Source of the DNA: Pisaster brevispinus
Lineage: Eukaryota > Echinodermata > Asteroidea > Forcipulatida > Asteriidae
DNA length: 64,000 bases
Direction of reading: 5' to 3'
Assembly: GCA_023634235.1 (NCBI GenBank)
Contig: JAMKCF010000019.1
Span: 10,309,684 to 10,373,683 of the forward strand
The notes below the pieces were generated by a model. The model did no database searches. It was not told the origin of the DNA and saw only the letters and a list, made by a program, of their open reading frames with translations. Shown here piece by piece: positions 23,561-36,417 of the stretch. Numbering within the stretch: position 1 is the first letter of the stretch; each line of letters opens with the position of its first letter. Both the position numbers and the translations under genes were made by a program.

Positions 23561-24487
23561 GATATTGGAATTTCTAGATATATTTACATTACTCTGAAAG
23601 ACAATCCCTTTTAACCTTATTTTGGTAACATTCATTTGTTGGTATTCAAATAATAGTCGACTAGACATTTGCAATAGTTTACACTGAGTGAAAGGAGTAT
23701 TACATAGCCACAAGGTTTTAGTCAGGATTAGGTAAAAGGGTGTCCAAATTTTGCTGCCAATTTAAAAACTGGGTGTCCAAATTGTTCACTTACAATAAAA
23801 GAGGGTGACCAAATTTAAAACAGGGTTTCCAAAATACACCCAGACACCCCCCTCTGACTAACACTTTGCATAGCCACAGGTTTGCTTCATACTGTGAGTG
23901 TGACAATGGAATTTAAGTAAAATTGTATATCTTGGGGTAAGTTTGGCTTGCAAACTTATGTTAAATATTTTATCCTCAATTCAAAACAAAGCAACAGAAC
24001 TATATTCCCTCTCAGCCTCATGTTGATAACATTCAGTGCACCCCCTTGAACAATAAAACTCAACCCTCCCAAATGTGTCTATATCCTCTGACGAAATGAA
24101 GAATTTAGAAGGATGAGGGTTTTAGGCCGAAATAACAATCGCTCATTACTGGGTCAGGCATTCCAATATTATCCAAATCCAAACTACATGTATTTGGTGT
24201 GAAGTGACATAAATAAAGGTAGGTAAAGGGTTCGAAGTGGGGCTTAAATGAAAACCTGATGTTAGGTTCCCTCTGCATTATAGAGCTTCGTCTCTGTAGT
24301 TGAAACAATTAACAGGAGCTAATCCATAATGTAATGACACTTCTTATTCTTGTGAAGACGCGATGCCAATTCTCTCTACAAAATAGGATGACTTGTGCAT
24401 GCTGTGCATGCAGACTTTGGGGGAGTTGATATTTGTGTGCATGTTACACAGTACATCATCCACAACACTATCTTTGTAACTTGCCCT

Positions 24488-24602
24488 TTTCCAAACCACG
24501 GCTTGGGCTTGGGTTTCAGTCTCTGCATGACTGCTTTAAGCATAAGCCAGAGCCCAAGCCCAAGCCAGAGCCCAAGCCCAAGCCCAAGCCCAAGCCATGG
24601 TT
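24488..24602. repeat. CCAAGC/GCTTGG hexamer repeat
   Basis: A short inverted arrangement. 'gcttgggcttgggttt' near 24500 faces a longer CCCAAG/CCAGAG hexamer run at 24545-24597. Frames across it encode Pro/Lys- or Gly/Leu-type repeats on both strands, which are not genes. Confidence 0.7.
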
Positions 24603-25150
24603 TGCCATAGTTTCGAAAAGAGCAACATAAGAGCTGAAACAGGTCATTATTCAGAAGACACTCAGAAAAATTTGGTTGCAGGAAAACAAAATTTGTTTGA
24701 ATCTTATTCTTCATATACATTTTTTTTTTCTGAAAACATTGAACAAATTTGAAAAACTTTCAATGTATCACTTATGTAAATACAGTTTAAATCCTGATAG
24801 TTTTATCTTCACTATGAAGGCCCTGCAAATATTAACTGTTTGGCTACTATTTCTTCCGCAGTGTCAACCAGCTTCAGTATGAATGGTGCTGGTAACCACA
24901 CAAGTATTTGCTGCACTGAGAGCACATTCTGTACACGATAGTGTGTTCCTTCCTGCAGTGTGAAGCATGCAAGCACATCAACAAGGAACAGCCTGTTACA
25001 GCTACAACCTGAAGTTGCTCAGGTGAGTCAATATAGAATACTTTCTTCAGTTAACTGCCATTTGATGCTTAGAAATGTCTAGTGGTGAAAGAGGACCAAC
25101 CCCAAATTAATGTCCATGATGTTCAGAGATAAATTTGACGCCCAAAAACT
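24603..25150. other. No gene recognised
   Basis: Non-coding, AT-rich. 24860-25030 is slightly richer in GC but has no supported reading frame or splice pattern. Confidence 0.3.
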
Positions 25151-26189
25151 ATGACCCAAACAAGTGAACTGGTTTCATTCTGGGTTTTGTTTTGTTTTTG
25201 TGATGTGTGTTTTGTCCATTAGTGAATGGTTTTCTCTAAGGCAAAGTAACAACTCATCATTTATCAAACGAGTAGTTTCTTATTGAATTTTCGTTATTGT
25301 TCATTATTCCTTGGATGTCTACCAGACCTGAAAATTTGATTCTTTGTTAAGAGTTGCCAAATAAATTTGTCATTACGGTATGCCTTTCAAAACGTGCATT
25401 GGTTTTATTCTGTGTCAAGTAATTTTTTTGTGATATATGTTTTGTCCAACTGTGAATGGTTGTCTTGAAGGCAAAGTAACACTACATTTTTACTTGTAAA
25501 ACAAGTGTGTTCTTGTTGTGAATATCCATTCTTGATTTTTATTGTAAATTGTTATGGACTATGGATACTTCTTGTATGAATAAGGAAATAAATAAGTCCA
25601 GAATTAACTGACCCCAAAAAGTGAATTGGTTTTATTCTGTATCAAATTGTTGTTATTTTTGTGATGTGTTTTGTCCAACCAGGAATTTTTGTCTTGCAGG
25701 CAAATTAGAACAAGTGCTTAATACAAGTGAGCATACAGTGCTTAAGGGAAAAAAACAAATTAAAATTCTTCATCCCGATGCAAAAATTACATCTATTAAA
25801 GTGTTCTCTTGTTGAGTTTTTATTATTCTTTGACTACACCCGGTTCAGACATGCACTCTAGTTTCTCACCGAACAAAATAGATTAGGGGCGACTATAGGT
25901 CGACCAAATAAATTTTAGTTTCAGACAGGCAAACTGAACATAGCATTTACATTAGGTTCGGCTTGTGACAAGATCGACCTCTGAAACCAAGACGCTCGAG
26001 AGTCCTTCCGAACAACTGCAACAGTCGATCTTTTGACTTCCAGTGAATCCAGTCACCCCTAACTGTTTCAGAAGTCAAATCTTTCATGTACTTAATTCAA
26101 TAATTTGGTTCGACGCGACTCTAGAACGCCTGTAGATGGTGTACAATCTGTTTGAAAGTTAAGGAACAAAACTTGATGACCCCCCCTCC

Positions 26190-26320
26190 CCAAAAAATTG
26201 ATAATAATAAATAAATAAATAAATAAAAAAATAAATAAATGAAAAATAAAAACAAAAATAATAACAGCAATGAATAAATAAACAAAAATAATAAATAAAT
26301 GAAAATACATGAATACATTA
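26190..26320. repeat. AAAT-type microsatellite
   Basis: Runs of AAAT/AATA with scattered substitutions. The 177-codon minus-strand frame across it owes its length to the repeat and is not a gene. Confidence 0.8.
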
Positions 26321-26668
26321 ATTGAATTTGACCTCAAGAAGTTGAATTGTTTTAGTTCCAAAAATCTCCAAATCTTATTCGCAAAGTTGTCTGACTTTAT
26401 ATGACTTAAGGATTCTAGGTCCAAATAACAAATGCTTGTCATATTAAACAAGCATCCAGTAGACACTAGGGGCTTGGGGTCAAGAAAATTAATTTGTTCC
26501 CCCAAAAATACTATGACCCTTACAAGTGAGTTGGTTTTATTCTGTGTCATGTATTTTTCGTGCAGTCTGTTTTGCCCAACTGTGAATCGCTGTCTTGTCA
26601 GAGTAAGGAAATAAATTTGCCCCAAAGTAACTGACCCTAAGAAGTGTATCGTTTTTATTCTGTGTCAA

Positions 26669-27120
26669 TGAGTTGAGTCAACATTACTGTATGGTGGCAA
26701 AACCTGGATGCTCTGATCACTACCCAGCAGAGGAAGACCTTGGATGGGATACATCCATATGCTGAGAATCCTTGGTTGTGTCATGAACTGACCATTATGA
26801 GGAACACCTACCTCTATAGTGGTTTACCAAACTATCGGACAAGACTTGCGAGGCACTGGTTTTCAGCATCCTGAAGTGGCAGCCTCCTCCATCATCTTGT
26901 GGGAACCAACCCAAGGAAAGACATCCAAAGGCAACAGGAGGAGAGGCATAGGAGTCCCCACAACTGAAGACACGTGCTCTAATATGAAGGGCCGATCTAG
27001 ATGGACAGAGGATCAGATGGGAAAGACATCCAAAGGCAAGAGGAGGAGAGGCATAGGAGTCCCCACAACTGAAGACACTAAAGGGCCAATCTAGATGGAC
27101 AAAGGATCAGATGGGCCCAT
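26669..27120 (+). pseudogene. C-terminal fragment of an RTE-like LINE
   Basis: In pieces the + strand reads LLYGGKTWM, then GYIHMLRILG, then IGQDLRGTGFQHPE and SSIILWEPTQGK. This matches the usual end of RTE-group ORFs in order (LYG..W, yTRMLR, I..RRL.FAGH..R, ILWEP..G). Frameshifts and stops separate the pieces, so it is dead. A 59-bp stretch (gggaaagacatccaaaggca...gaagacac) is duplicated nearby, at 26933-26973 and 27019-27078. Confidence 0.65.
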
Positions 27121-27331
27121 ATTGTTGATAGAGTACCTCCACCAGCCAGGACCTGATTGGTGTGTTCTGTGTAAAATATAAAAAATGTAGGCCTATTGAT
27201 GTATGTTTTGTCAAACTGTGATGGTATTGAAGGCAAATAATTAATACTGTTATTATTTGTCAAACATTGTTTACTTGTTGAGTTTCCAATGCTCTTTTAA
27301 TCAATCAATCAATCAAACTAAGACAATAAAT

Positions 27332-27980
27332 CGTCATGCGTACCACGAAGTGACCTATCATGTTCACAGCCCCCCAAAATGTGTTTGGAGAAAATCGCGA
27401 TTGAAGTTGCACTACTTTTTAAACTGCCGTTCAGAGTCTGCTTACTGTTTTTTTTTTCTAGTGCAAAAATAAAGCTGAATACTTTATTCGTACATAATTG
27501 TCAGAGTGTTTTCATTCCTGCAACTATTTTAATTAGTAATTAGTTCCTAAACACATACGTCACTTTGTGAAAATGAAAAAAAAAAAAAAAAGATTATTGC
27601 CTGCAGAGCGCTGTGTACAAACACATTGCACATTAAGACCTCACGCGATCGGTCACTTTGTGAAAATACTACGCTTCCAGATAGGTCACTTCGTGAAAAT
27701 GCAAATGTCACACACGCACACCTGAACTGTGTCGTAGCGCTTTGTATATCATTGGTAAAGTGGCGCATCGAGATAGGTCACTTCGTGAAAATACAAAATG
27801 GCAAATCTAGTCATACGTCGTTTTTACTAATTAGTGTAATTATGAAACTATTATTTATTAGGTACTGAAACTTGCTAAAAATGTTAACACTAATGAGTAT
27901 ATTCATAATTTGTGTAAAAAACCTGATCTGCACATATTTATTATTTTTGACGGATAGGTCACTTCGTGGTACGTGTGACG
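27332..27980. mobile_element. Foldback element with GGTCACTTCGTG subrepeats
   Basis: The ends match as inverted repeats of about 28 bp with three differences: CGTCATGCGTACCACGAAG from 27332, and the reverse complement ending at 27980. The core motif GGTCACTTCGTGAAAAT recurs inside in the right-end orientation at about 27558, 27650, 27686 and 27777. There is no coding content. A convincing target duplication was not found. Confidence 0.65.
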
Positions 27981-28101
27981 GAATAATATGTGAAGAGTGG
28001 ACACAAACTAATTTCCCTGAAGATGAAGTTCATGTTTAAATTTTTATTCGTTGTGATGTGTGTTTAGTCAAGAGAGATTTCTTGAAAGGAATAAACACCA
28101 G

Positions 28102-28328
28102 GGTCCAATTTCATAGTGCTGCTTAAGCAGAAAATATTGCTTAACAAGTTTCTGCTAAGCAGAGATGAGCATGGTACCAACCTGTCACAAATGGTTCCTG
28201 TGATACATGTGATGCAGTAATTTGGTTGGTAACCTATTCTGGTAGGCATAATTTTGTTGTCCTAAGCATATTTTTGTGCTTAACATATGTTTATGCATAA
28301 CTAAAGCAGCTCTTTGATATTGGGTCCT
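28102..28328 (+). mobile_element. MITE-like palindromic repeat
   Basis: The left end is AGGGTCCAATTTCATAG with GCTGCTTAAGCAG inside. The right end is GCTCTTTGATATTGGGTCC. These are inverted termini of the family also seen at 14.5-14.9 kb. No coding capacity. Confidence 0.6.
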
Positions 28329-28703
28329 GATATTGTTTGTACAAAAATTGCTTCTTATTATTCTTCTTTTCTTTTTTTTAGTGAGACTCGGACAATGCTC
28401 TGTTTGTCATCTGATTTGTCTGTACACAGCAGTGATCATTATGGAAAATAAATGTTATATAATGAATTAAATTGAATCATTGTGTTTGACTGTTACATTG
28501 AGGGAGTAATCCCTTAGCTGCTAACTGCATCTGGTGAAAGGATGGAAATGGTGTAGGTCTGGTTGTGATCCAGCTATGCTGAGGTGTATTCAAGCATTCA
28601 CCTGGAGTGAACCTAAGCTACTGATAATGCTGAGAGTGATGCAAGAGTTGATGATTACACTGTCATCCCACCAGAGTGGTGAAGTACGACTGTTCAGACC
28701 AGG

Positions 28704-28949
28704 ATGAGATCTGAAGGACTATCTAATGACAACAAGTACCATGAACACAGTCACTCTCCAGAAAGGAACACAACCACAGCCAAGAGAGCTAACATTAGCA
28801 GAACAAAAGATAAGCAGCCTGTTGGAAACAGCACCAGACTCCTTCAACAGAATGTGAGATCCAAGCATGAACAACAACAAAATCCAGCTCCCTGGAGTGT
28901 AGCTCTGCAGAGTTGGATTACCAGGCTATTCAAGTTCAAGAAGTCCTGA
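28704..28949 (+). CDS. Uncertain 81-codon open frame
   Basis: I do not recognise this product. The surrounding 28510-28960 is richer in GC and less repetitive than its neighbours. The frame is Asn/Gln/Ser/Lys/Arg-rich and hydrophilic, ending in TRLFKFKKS. No signal peptide or membrane segment is seen. It could be a terminal exon, the tail of a decayed mobile element, or chance. Confidence 0.2.
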   Translation: MRSEGLSNDNKYHEHSHSPERNTTTAKRANISRTKDKQPVGNSTRLLQQNVRSKHEQQQNPAPWSVALQSWITRLFKFKKS

Positions 28950-28959
28950 CATGTTTTTG

Positions 28960-30140
28960 TGTGTACCTACTTACACATCCACTCAGACCTGTAAGATGAA
29001 GAACAAGTGATGACTGTAGTCTAAACATTCTTGTGCAAGATGCCAAAATGGAAAGCTCTATAATGTAAAGGGAAGGAATGTTTATCTAGGTAGGGTAGTG
29101 TAGTAGGGTATAACTGTCAAGAGACCTCGCTAGGTTATTTTATATTATGCTTTGTGTTACCCAACACAGATGTGTGATATGCACTGAATTCTCCACCTTA
29201 TACATTTTAGAGTGGGACCCAATTTCATGGCTCTGCTTACTGTAAGTAAAAACCAGCACACACGGAAGCAGAAAAGTCTACACTCCATGTAAGCGTATTT
29301 GACAAAAATTATTACGTTGTGTAAATCGCTGTGCATTCTTTCCCGACACAATTAGTGCAAATATTTGGCACTTATCCTGTAAGCAGAGAATGATGACGTG
29401 AAATTATTGCGAGGTCAAAGGTACATCTGGCAACATCCGGTCTGGCTGGTATCTTGCATTATTCACGAGCCTCAAAGTGTGACTTCAGATATTCAGGCTA
29501 AGTCATTAATTGGTCTAGATGTCTAAGCTAACATGCTTGCCCAGCCATTTTTTTTGTTTTTTGTTAGGAAGGTTATTACTAAAAACTTATATTCCAAGTA
29601 TGATGAGGTTAAAACAAAACTGATTTGTTTTCAGTAATCACCGTTAAAAGACAATGTTCTGTTAGTTACTTTGCAGGCTATCATGACTCAGTGTAGTCAT
29701 TGTGTTGTGAATGCAACGCTGGAGCTGTCATCTCAGCTAAAGACGTACCCCTCCCCTGATCCTACCATCCCATGACAGAGAAGTGTTACAAAGGTTTGAA
29801 TTAATGCATTCTTTCAATAACCAAAAGAGTACCATCTTGATAAAGTAAAACAGTATTGTTCCTTGCTCGCGGAGAAATCGTTCCCTCCTGCAGTAAAATG
29901 TACAGCTGTCTGGAGGCAAGTCGGGGGAGACCAAAATTGTGCAAGATTCCCAAATGTTGATAACTTTGAACACTTACAATTTAAGTCTGATGCACTTCTG
30001 AACTGCTTAGCCAAATCCTTTGAATTTGAGTTTCATTTTGAACTACAAGGTTAAATGCTCCACTTGCCCTTCATATGATTCCTGATTCCACAGAAGCTGA
30101 CCTCAATGGACTTTCATATTACCTGTAAATTTCTGCATTT
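28960..30140. other. No gene recognised
   Basis: Non-coding. A diverged MITE relic of the CCCAATTTCATGG type lies at 29215-29390. The open frames around 29737-30054 lie on opposite strands of one another and have no motif. Confidence 0.35.
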
Positions 30141-33100
30141 AACAAATGGTTGTCTTTAAGAACCGTTTCAGACATTTGAACATTTACTATTGACAATTTT
30201 TCGTGTTGTGCAAGAGTTCCTCCAACAATTTTGTTTGCTTTTTCCAATAATTTTTGAAAGAATTGACAGTGAAAAAAAGCAATTTATCTGATCCTTGTTG
30301 TTTATTTAATTTGCAAATTTTGCAGTTTGTTTGTGTTAGTATCTCCAAAGACGCCTACCCATAGCCTATGATAAAGGAGCTGCACTCTCCAGTAAAAGGT
30401 AAATTTCCTAAAAGAATACTTTTAATATTTACTTCTTGTCCTAAACAGAACTCTCTAGTAATATTGCTGTGTTGGGTTAACCAGAAGTTAATATCATTTA
30501 GTCATTTTCTTGTAGCATATTATTCAAATATGTTTGTATCTCTGGCAATAATTTTATAGACAGGTTCATTTCAGTTGACAGGTTCAGTTGTGGGGGTTTT
30601 CTGGTGGGTTGAAAGATTTGAGAAGGTGCCTCAGGAAGCTTCATGTTAAAACCAAAATATCAAGACAAATTCTTAGCTTTTGGAAAGTTTAATTGTGCAT
30701 GTCATTTGCTGGATTAGTTTCATTCTGAGAGCTCATTGATAAACCAATTTGTTGCTGCTTTCAATGTTTTGTCTTCATTTGTTTTCGATTGGAAGTATTA
30801 ATTAAAAACCGAAGGTAAAAGCAAGTTACCTGAACCTAACTGTTTTAATGATGGGTAATGTTCTGAAACTGAAAATGTTGCAAATTGTTTGATTTGTTTG
30901 TGTTACAGAAAGGCTTAGCATCCCCAAAGACATCCACCCGTCAACAAGTAGATGTCAAAGACTGGCTGGCTTATGGAAAGGAGCTGCACTCTCCAGTAAA
31001 CGCTGAATTCCCAAAGTATACTTTTTATATCTACCTCTTGTCCCAAAATGGAGCTCTGTAATTATTTTGCAGGATATATTTAAAATGTTACTCTGGTTTA
31101 ACCAGAACTTAATATCAGTCATTTTGATGTAGCTTTACAATTCATTCACAGATGTTTGGCAATCATTTTGATGTAGCTTTACAATTCATTCACAGATGTT
31201 TGGCAATCATTCCACAGTTGACAGGTTTGGTTGTGGGTTTTTTTCTGCAGTTTTTTTCCCCCAAAACTTTCGGAAAGTTTTCATTACAATAACAAATATC
31301 AAAAAAAATCTTGGTTTTTTGTGGGTTTTTTTGTAATTTGAATATTGGTATTTCATTTGCTGTTACTTTCTTTCCCGATAACAAAACTCATACAAGCACC
31401 AATCTTCAATCAAACTGTTTCAGGGCATTTGACACCCCCCACCCGAATAACTGAACTTGCTACAGTCACAAAAAATCCTTTTGTTTTGTGCATGAGTTCC
31501 TCCAACCTTTTTGTTGCTGATATCCATGGGGGGGGGCTCAATTAATTATGATGGAAAGTAGTAACAAATTGTAAAGTAAAGGCTATTTATCTGATCCTAA
31601 CTGTTTTACTGATGGATAATATTTGATTTGTTTGTGCAGCAGTCAGGCTTAGCATCTCCAAAGACATCTACCCGTCAACAAGTAGATGTCCCAGACCAAC
31701 CAGCCTGTGATAAAGGATCTGTACTCTCTAGTTAAAGGTGAATTCCTCTAATTCTTTTTTGTTAAATGTACCTCTGTTCCAAATGGAGCTCTGCAATAAT
31801 AAGGAAGAATGTCTGTTGTTTATTTTACTCTTGTTTAAACAGAGGTTAATATTGGTAATTTCTTGCAGCATTACAATCGTTCACAAGATATTTGTATGTT
31901 GTTTGGCAATCTGTTCAGAGTTGAAAGGCTGTGTTGGTTTGTTCGGGGGGGGGGGATGGTGGGGGTCTGTCAGGTTTTATAGATTTTGGGAAAATCCCTT
32001 TAGAATTCTTTATGCCAAACACAAATATCAATAGACATTCTTAGCTTTTGGTAATTAAAATGTTGCCTTCCATTTGCTGCATCAACTTCATTCTGACAGC
32101 CCACAGTAAATGTCTCAAATGTTTTCCCCAAAAATACTGTTACTTTTGCAACAACCGAAATATTACTAATGTATTTTGAGTTCCTCCAACCATATTTTGT
32201 ATATTTCCTTGTTTTGTCTTTATTTGTTTTTTATTGAAAATATAGAGGGAAAACCTCAGGTAAAATTAATGTATATGCAACTAACTTTTTTTTAATGATG
32301 TGTAATGTTTTTAAACACTAAATTGTGCAAATTGGGTGCTGGTTCAAGCAATTGAAACCCACAAGTTACTTTTGCTTATTTTAATTTCAATTATCAAAAT
32401 ATTCATAATGAGCATGAATTCATCAAACCCATTTTGTTGCTACCTTGAAAATGTTGTCTTCATTTATTTTTTGTTGAAATACAGAAAAAACCTGAGGAAA
32501 AAAGCAATTTATCTGAAACTAACTGTTTAAAATGATGGGTGTTCTTAAACCTTAAGTGTCATAAGTTGTGTATTTTGTTTGTGTTTCTGTCAGGCTCACC
32601 ATCTCCAAAGACATCTACCCGTCAACAAGTAGATGTCCAAGACCAGCCTATGATAAAGGATCTGTACTCCAGTAAAAGGTGATTTCCTGAAAAGTAAACT
32701 TAAAATAGTTACCCCCCTGGTCCCAAATGGAGCTGTGTGATAATTGTGCAGAATACAAGTTGTTGCCCTTGTTTAAACATAACTTAATATCAGTCATTTT
32801 CTTTTAGCTTTACAGTCATTTCACAGCTGACAGACCAGGTGTTTTTTGAAAAGTACCTTCTGAAGCTTTATGTTGAACACAAATATCAAGACAAATTCAT
32901 AGTTTTGGGTGATTTAAAATTTACATGATATTTGCAAGATAAGTGTCATTCTGAGATTAAGCTCACTGATAAATAAAGTTTGTACCAGCACCAATCCTCA
33001 AGGGAACTCAGGCATGTAACATTTTCCAGATTTACTGTTGCTTATTTTGATTGCAGCAGTCCAAATGGTCCTATATCCATAATACCTACGAACATTTTGT

Positions 33101-34085
33101 TGCTGCTCTCAATGTTGGTTTTCTTCACTTGTTCTGGATTGAAATAAAAGTTAAACAATCCAAAGGAAAAAGCAAAGTTTCTGAACCTATCTGTTTAATG
33201 ATGGGTAATGTTCTAGACACTAAATGTTCCAACTTGTGCATTTTGTTTGTGTTGCAGTCAGGCTTAGCATCTCCAATGACATCTACCCATCAACAATTAG
33301 ATGTCCAAAACCAGGCTATGACAGAGAAGCTGCACTTTCCGGTAAAAGGTAATTTTCCCCAAAACATACTTGTAATATTCGTCATCAGTCATTTTGTTGT
33401 AGCAGCGGAATTCTTTCAAATATATGTGTGTGCTGAAGAGCTGGGTTGTTTGTTTCTCTCAATTTGCGAAAATCTTGGGAAAGTATCTGAGGATGCTTCA
33501 TGCTGAACACAAATATTTATGCAGACTCTTAGCTTTTGTAATAAAAATTTTGCATGCCAATCGCCAGACTAACTTCATTCTGAGAGATAGAAAGAGCTCA
33601 CTGATGAATAAAGGTTGAAACAGCACTAATCCTCAAGAGAACTGTTTCAGGCATTTGACGTCACAAAAAATTACTGTTGCTTATTTTGATTGCAACAATC
33701 AAAATGATACTGATATGCATGAGCTCCTCCAAACATTTTGTTGCTGGTTTAAATTTTGTTGCTTTTATTTCTTTTTTATTGAGAATTTAGAAAACAAATC
33801 TTAAGGTAACATGACAGATAACGTTCTTCTTAAAAACTTAATGTTGCAATTTGTTTTTGTTACAGTCAAGCTTAGCATCCCCAAAGACATCTACCTATTA
33901 ACAAGTAGATGTCCAAGACCAGTCTATGATTAAGGAGCTGCACTCTCCAGTAAAAGGTAAGCTTTAAAAAGTATACTTTTAATATTTGTCCAAAATGGAG
34001 CTCTGTAATAACTGTGCAGAATGCATGTTGTTGCTCTTGTTTCAACAGAAATTAATATCATTAATTTTCTTAGTGTAGCCTTTCA
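30140..34085 (+). repeat. Array of six modules with an exon-like core
   Basis: Six imperfect copies of a 0.55-0.95-kb module. The core runs from a splice-acceptor-like tract (tttgtgttgcag) through TCAGGCTTAGCATCTCC, AAAGACATCTAC, AAGTAGATGTCC and GAGCTGCACTCTCC to a donor-like AAAAG|GT. Cores are at about 30340-30398, 30909-31003, 31643-31737, 32590-32678, 33258-33348 and 33866-33956. The donor GT is kept in five of six. The acceptor AG is kept in copies 2 (as acag), 3, 5 and 6. Between cores the spacer also repeats (aaatggagctctgtaat, 'tttcattctgagagctcactgat', 'cttcatttgttttttattgaa'). Two reading frames are open in the best copies, but several copies carry stops. Either a tandemly duplicated exon of an unrecognised gene, or a satellite-like module containing a splice-like core. 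Confidence 0.65.
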
Positions 34086-34099
34086 ACCCATCCAAAGCT

Positions 34100-35420
34100 A
34101 TTTGTATGTCTTTGGCAATCTTGTTGCCACTCTCTGTCCCACTCCACCAGGACCCAGTGCTCTCTTTCTGGAGCCGTAGCTGCACGGTCCTTGGCGTGGT
34201 ATTTAGCATGCTCCTAAGTCCTCTACTGCAGATTTTCCAGTGTCTTCAAAGGACATACCTTCATGGTTCCCTGTTCTTTTGGAAAAGCCACTGCTGCTGA
34301 CCCTTTCTATGGAGACACACCTCCGTTGTCCCTGTCCCCCCTAAATCTACCGGAGACATACCTTTGCGGTCATTTGCCTCCAGTAAAACAGTAGCTCTTA
34401 CTAATAAGACCACTGAGGCCACCCTGTCTGGATTCCTGGGTCCTGTTTAGGTGGTACATGTGAGATAAATACAGGAACATTTAAAAATACTGTTGCTCAG
34501 GAAGCTTTCCACAGAGCTACTCCTACAGGGCTGTAGAGAACTAACAGTTCCAAAGCCTACGGTTAGGGGCTGAAGAATTTACCCAGGAGTGGTAATTGTC
34601 CAAGCTTCCACTACTGGCTAGCCCCCATTGCAGTCATTACAGGAGGGTGGACTCTGGGGCAGAAAGGGAACATACTGGTCCTCATAAGATGCAATACTGC
34701 TAAAGTTCTTTCAAGTGTTCCCTCTTTGGGCAGTTCCCCCGGTATCGGCATGGAACCCCCTATTGACCTATTGGTGAAACTTGAACCTTTGTGCTTACCC
34801 ACCGATCTCTCTCCCTCCTGAGGATCTTAGCCGGATGGTTCTAGAAGCCCTGGTAGCCTTGATTTCAGAAAATGATCCTCCTTCTGGCGAGTCTCCTGGT
34901 GTTCCTCATTGGGCAGATCCTCTCACCATCCTCTGTCACACAATCACCGTCCTCCACTAGAGGAACTAATATTGTTGATGCTGTCAAACAATCTATAGCT
35001 GCTGAGCAGATCTTTCAGATAACACTGCATCCTTGACAGCATAGAGCCGATATCCTTCCACAAAGAGGACCTACAATAGCTGCCACAGCATTTTCATAAG
35101 TGGTGTGTCCACAACTCTGTTGAGCCCTGCCTAGCATCTGTTCCTTTCTCTATGGTTTGACACATGAGATTTCCTTCTTGCCCTTTTGGTAGATTGCCCA
35201 TGCACAAGAGACAATGGCTATATGGACATCATAGGCTTACATGAAAGGGGTCCCACTTTGCAGCACCCTCAACATCCACGACATGTTACCTACGGGATAT
35301 GCTACAGACAGAAGGACAGGTTGGCCTTGCCACTTTTGGATCAACTAGACGTCCCAATCTAGCCTCAACACAGTGATTGGATGTCAGCTGCACACTCCTT
35401 TGTAGGTTTGATGTTTAAAA
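34100..35420 (+). pseudogene. Coding-like but broken stretch, identity unknown
   Basis: This ~1.3 kb is richer in GC and less repetitive than the flanks, and it reads like former coding sequence. The best frame, 34778-34960, runs 60 codons without a start codon (ISLPPEDLSRMVLEALVAL, then SGESPGVPHWADPLT) to a stop. Pieces upstream in other frames (SVPSLGSSPGIGMEPP) are also open. Several stops and shifts break it. It may be a decayed retroelement gag-type gene or a host pseudogene. I cannot name the family. Confidence 0.3.
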
Positions 35421-36417
35421 AACTATTGCAAGTTATGTAGTCCTAGTTATTGGGAAATCATTTGACCCTCAACAAATTCAGAACCAAATGTACTTGATTG
35501 TTTACTTGTAGAAATGTTGTCACTTCAGAGTTATGTCCTCTTCAAGAAAACCAGGTTCATGGCAAGTGAGATAAGCAGTTTAAACACAACAAAGGGAAAA
35601 TGGAAAAGTTTGACATTTGAGCCTTTCAGCTTTCACAATCTGCCTCAGCCAATGTAATTTTTTTTAGAGTGATGATTGAGTTGAATAAAAATGTGGTTTA
35701 AAGCTGCCCTAGATACTTTTCATCTCCTGATCAGGACACAGAGAGATCGTAAGCTCAAAATATTCCATCAATATATCTCCCCTGAATAGATAATAGAAAG
35801 AAGGGAAACAATGTTTGTAACTTCCAAAGCAAACTACTTTCTCACAAATTACTATGGTTTACTTTTCAAGAAAAGAATTGGACAAGAAAAGAATTTGTTA
35901 AAGACTCAAGTAAAAAAAACCTTTGATGTCTTACTACACTGTAAAGAAAAACTGATACCATCACTGAAGGAGGGGGGAGGGGCTCACCAGTTTTGATCAT
36001 CACTGCTTTGTATTGTGTAAATTAAAATCATTGGCTTACATGCAATTTCCTATTTGTAAACTTGACTTTTTAGAGCCACAGATGTAGCTAATGAGTTTGA
36101 AATCAAGTGCAGATGGAGTCCTCACTACTGACACCTTGAAGGCTACAGGGTATAAAGGAGAGCAACGCGTATGTAAACATCGCTATCATCAAGACATCTT
36201 AGCTGTTCATCAAGCAATCATGAATGAACAACCAGCAGTTTGTTGTCTTCAACAGTAAGATATAGTAGGTGTGTTATTTTGATTGTTTTGATGTTTTCTG
36301 TTTTTCGTCGTATAGTGGGCTGTTTTTGCAGCACTATACAGTTAACATCCTGTAAATAAGTACACCATTGCAAGCAAGCACATACACGTTTTCTTGCGCT
36401 ATGAAATTTGCGATCTT
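35421..36417. other. No gene recognised
   Basis: Non-coding on both strands as far as I can see. A TATAAAGG string at 36151-36158 is not backed by a following gene. Confidence 0.35.

Larger units (their letters stand above)
25150..27290 (+). repeat. Degenerate ~225-bp repeat family
   Basis: A unit recurs at about 25160, 25395, 25620, 26520 and 27180. It begins near 'aagtgaactggttttattctg', continues 'gtgatgtgttttgtccaac' and 'tgaaggcaaagtaac', and ends with 'cttgttgagttt'. A related piece (atcctgatgcaactattacatc) lies at 51.29 kb. The first three are roughly in tandem. The others are separated by an A-rich tract and a LINE fragment. Confidence 0.6.

Noticed and set aside
26092..26625. Minus-strand 177-codon frame with a hydrophobic middle
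   Set aside because: The hydrophobic part comes from the AAAT microsatellite, and the rest overlaps the degenerate 225-bp repeat family.
36151..36158. TATAAAGG promoter with a short ATG frame downstream
   Set aside because: The frame ends after 12 codons and no gene follows. In AT-rich DNA such strings are expected.
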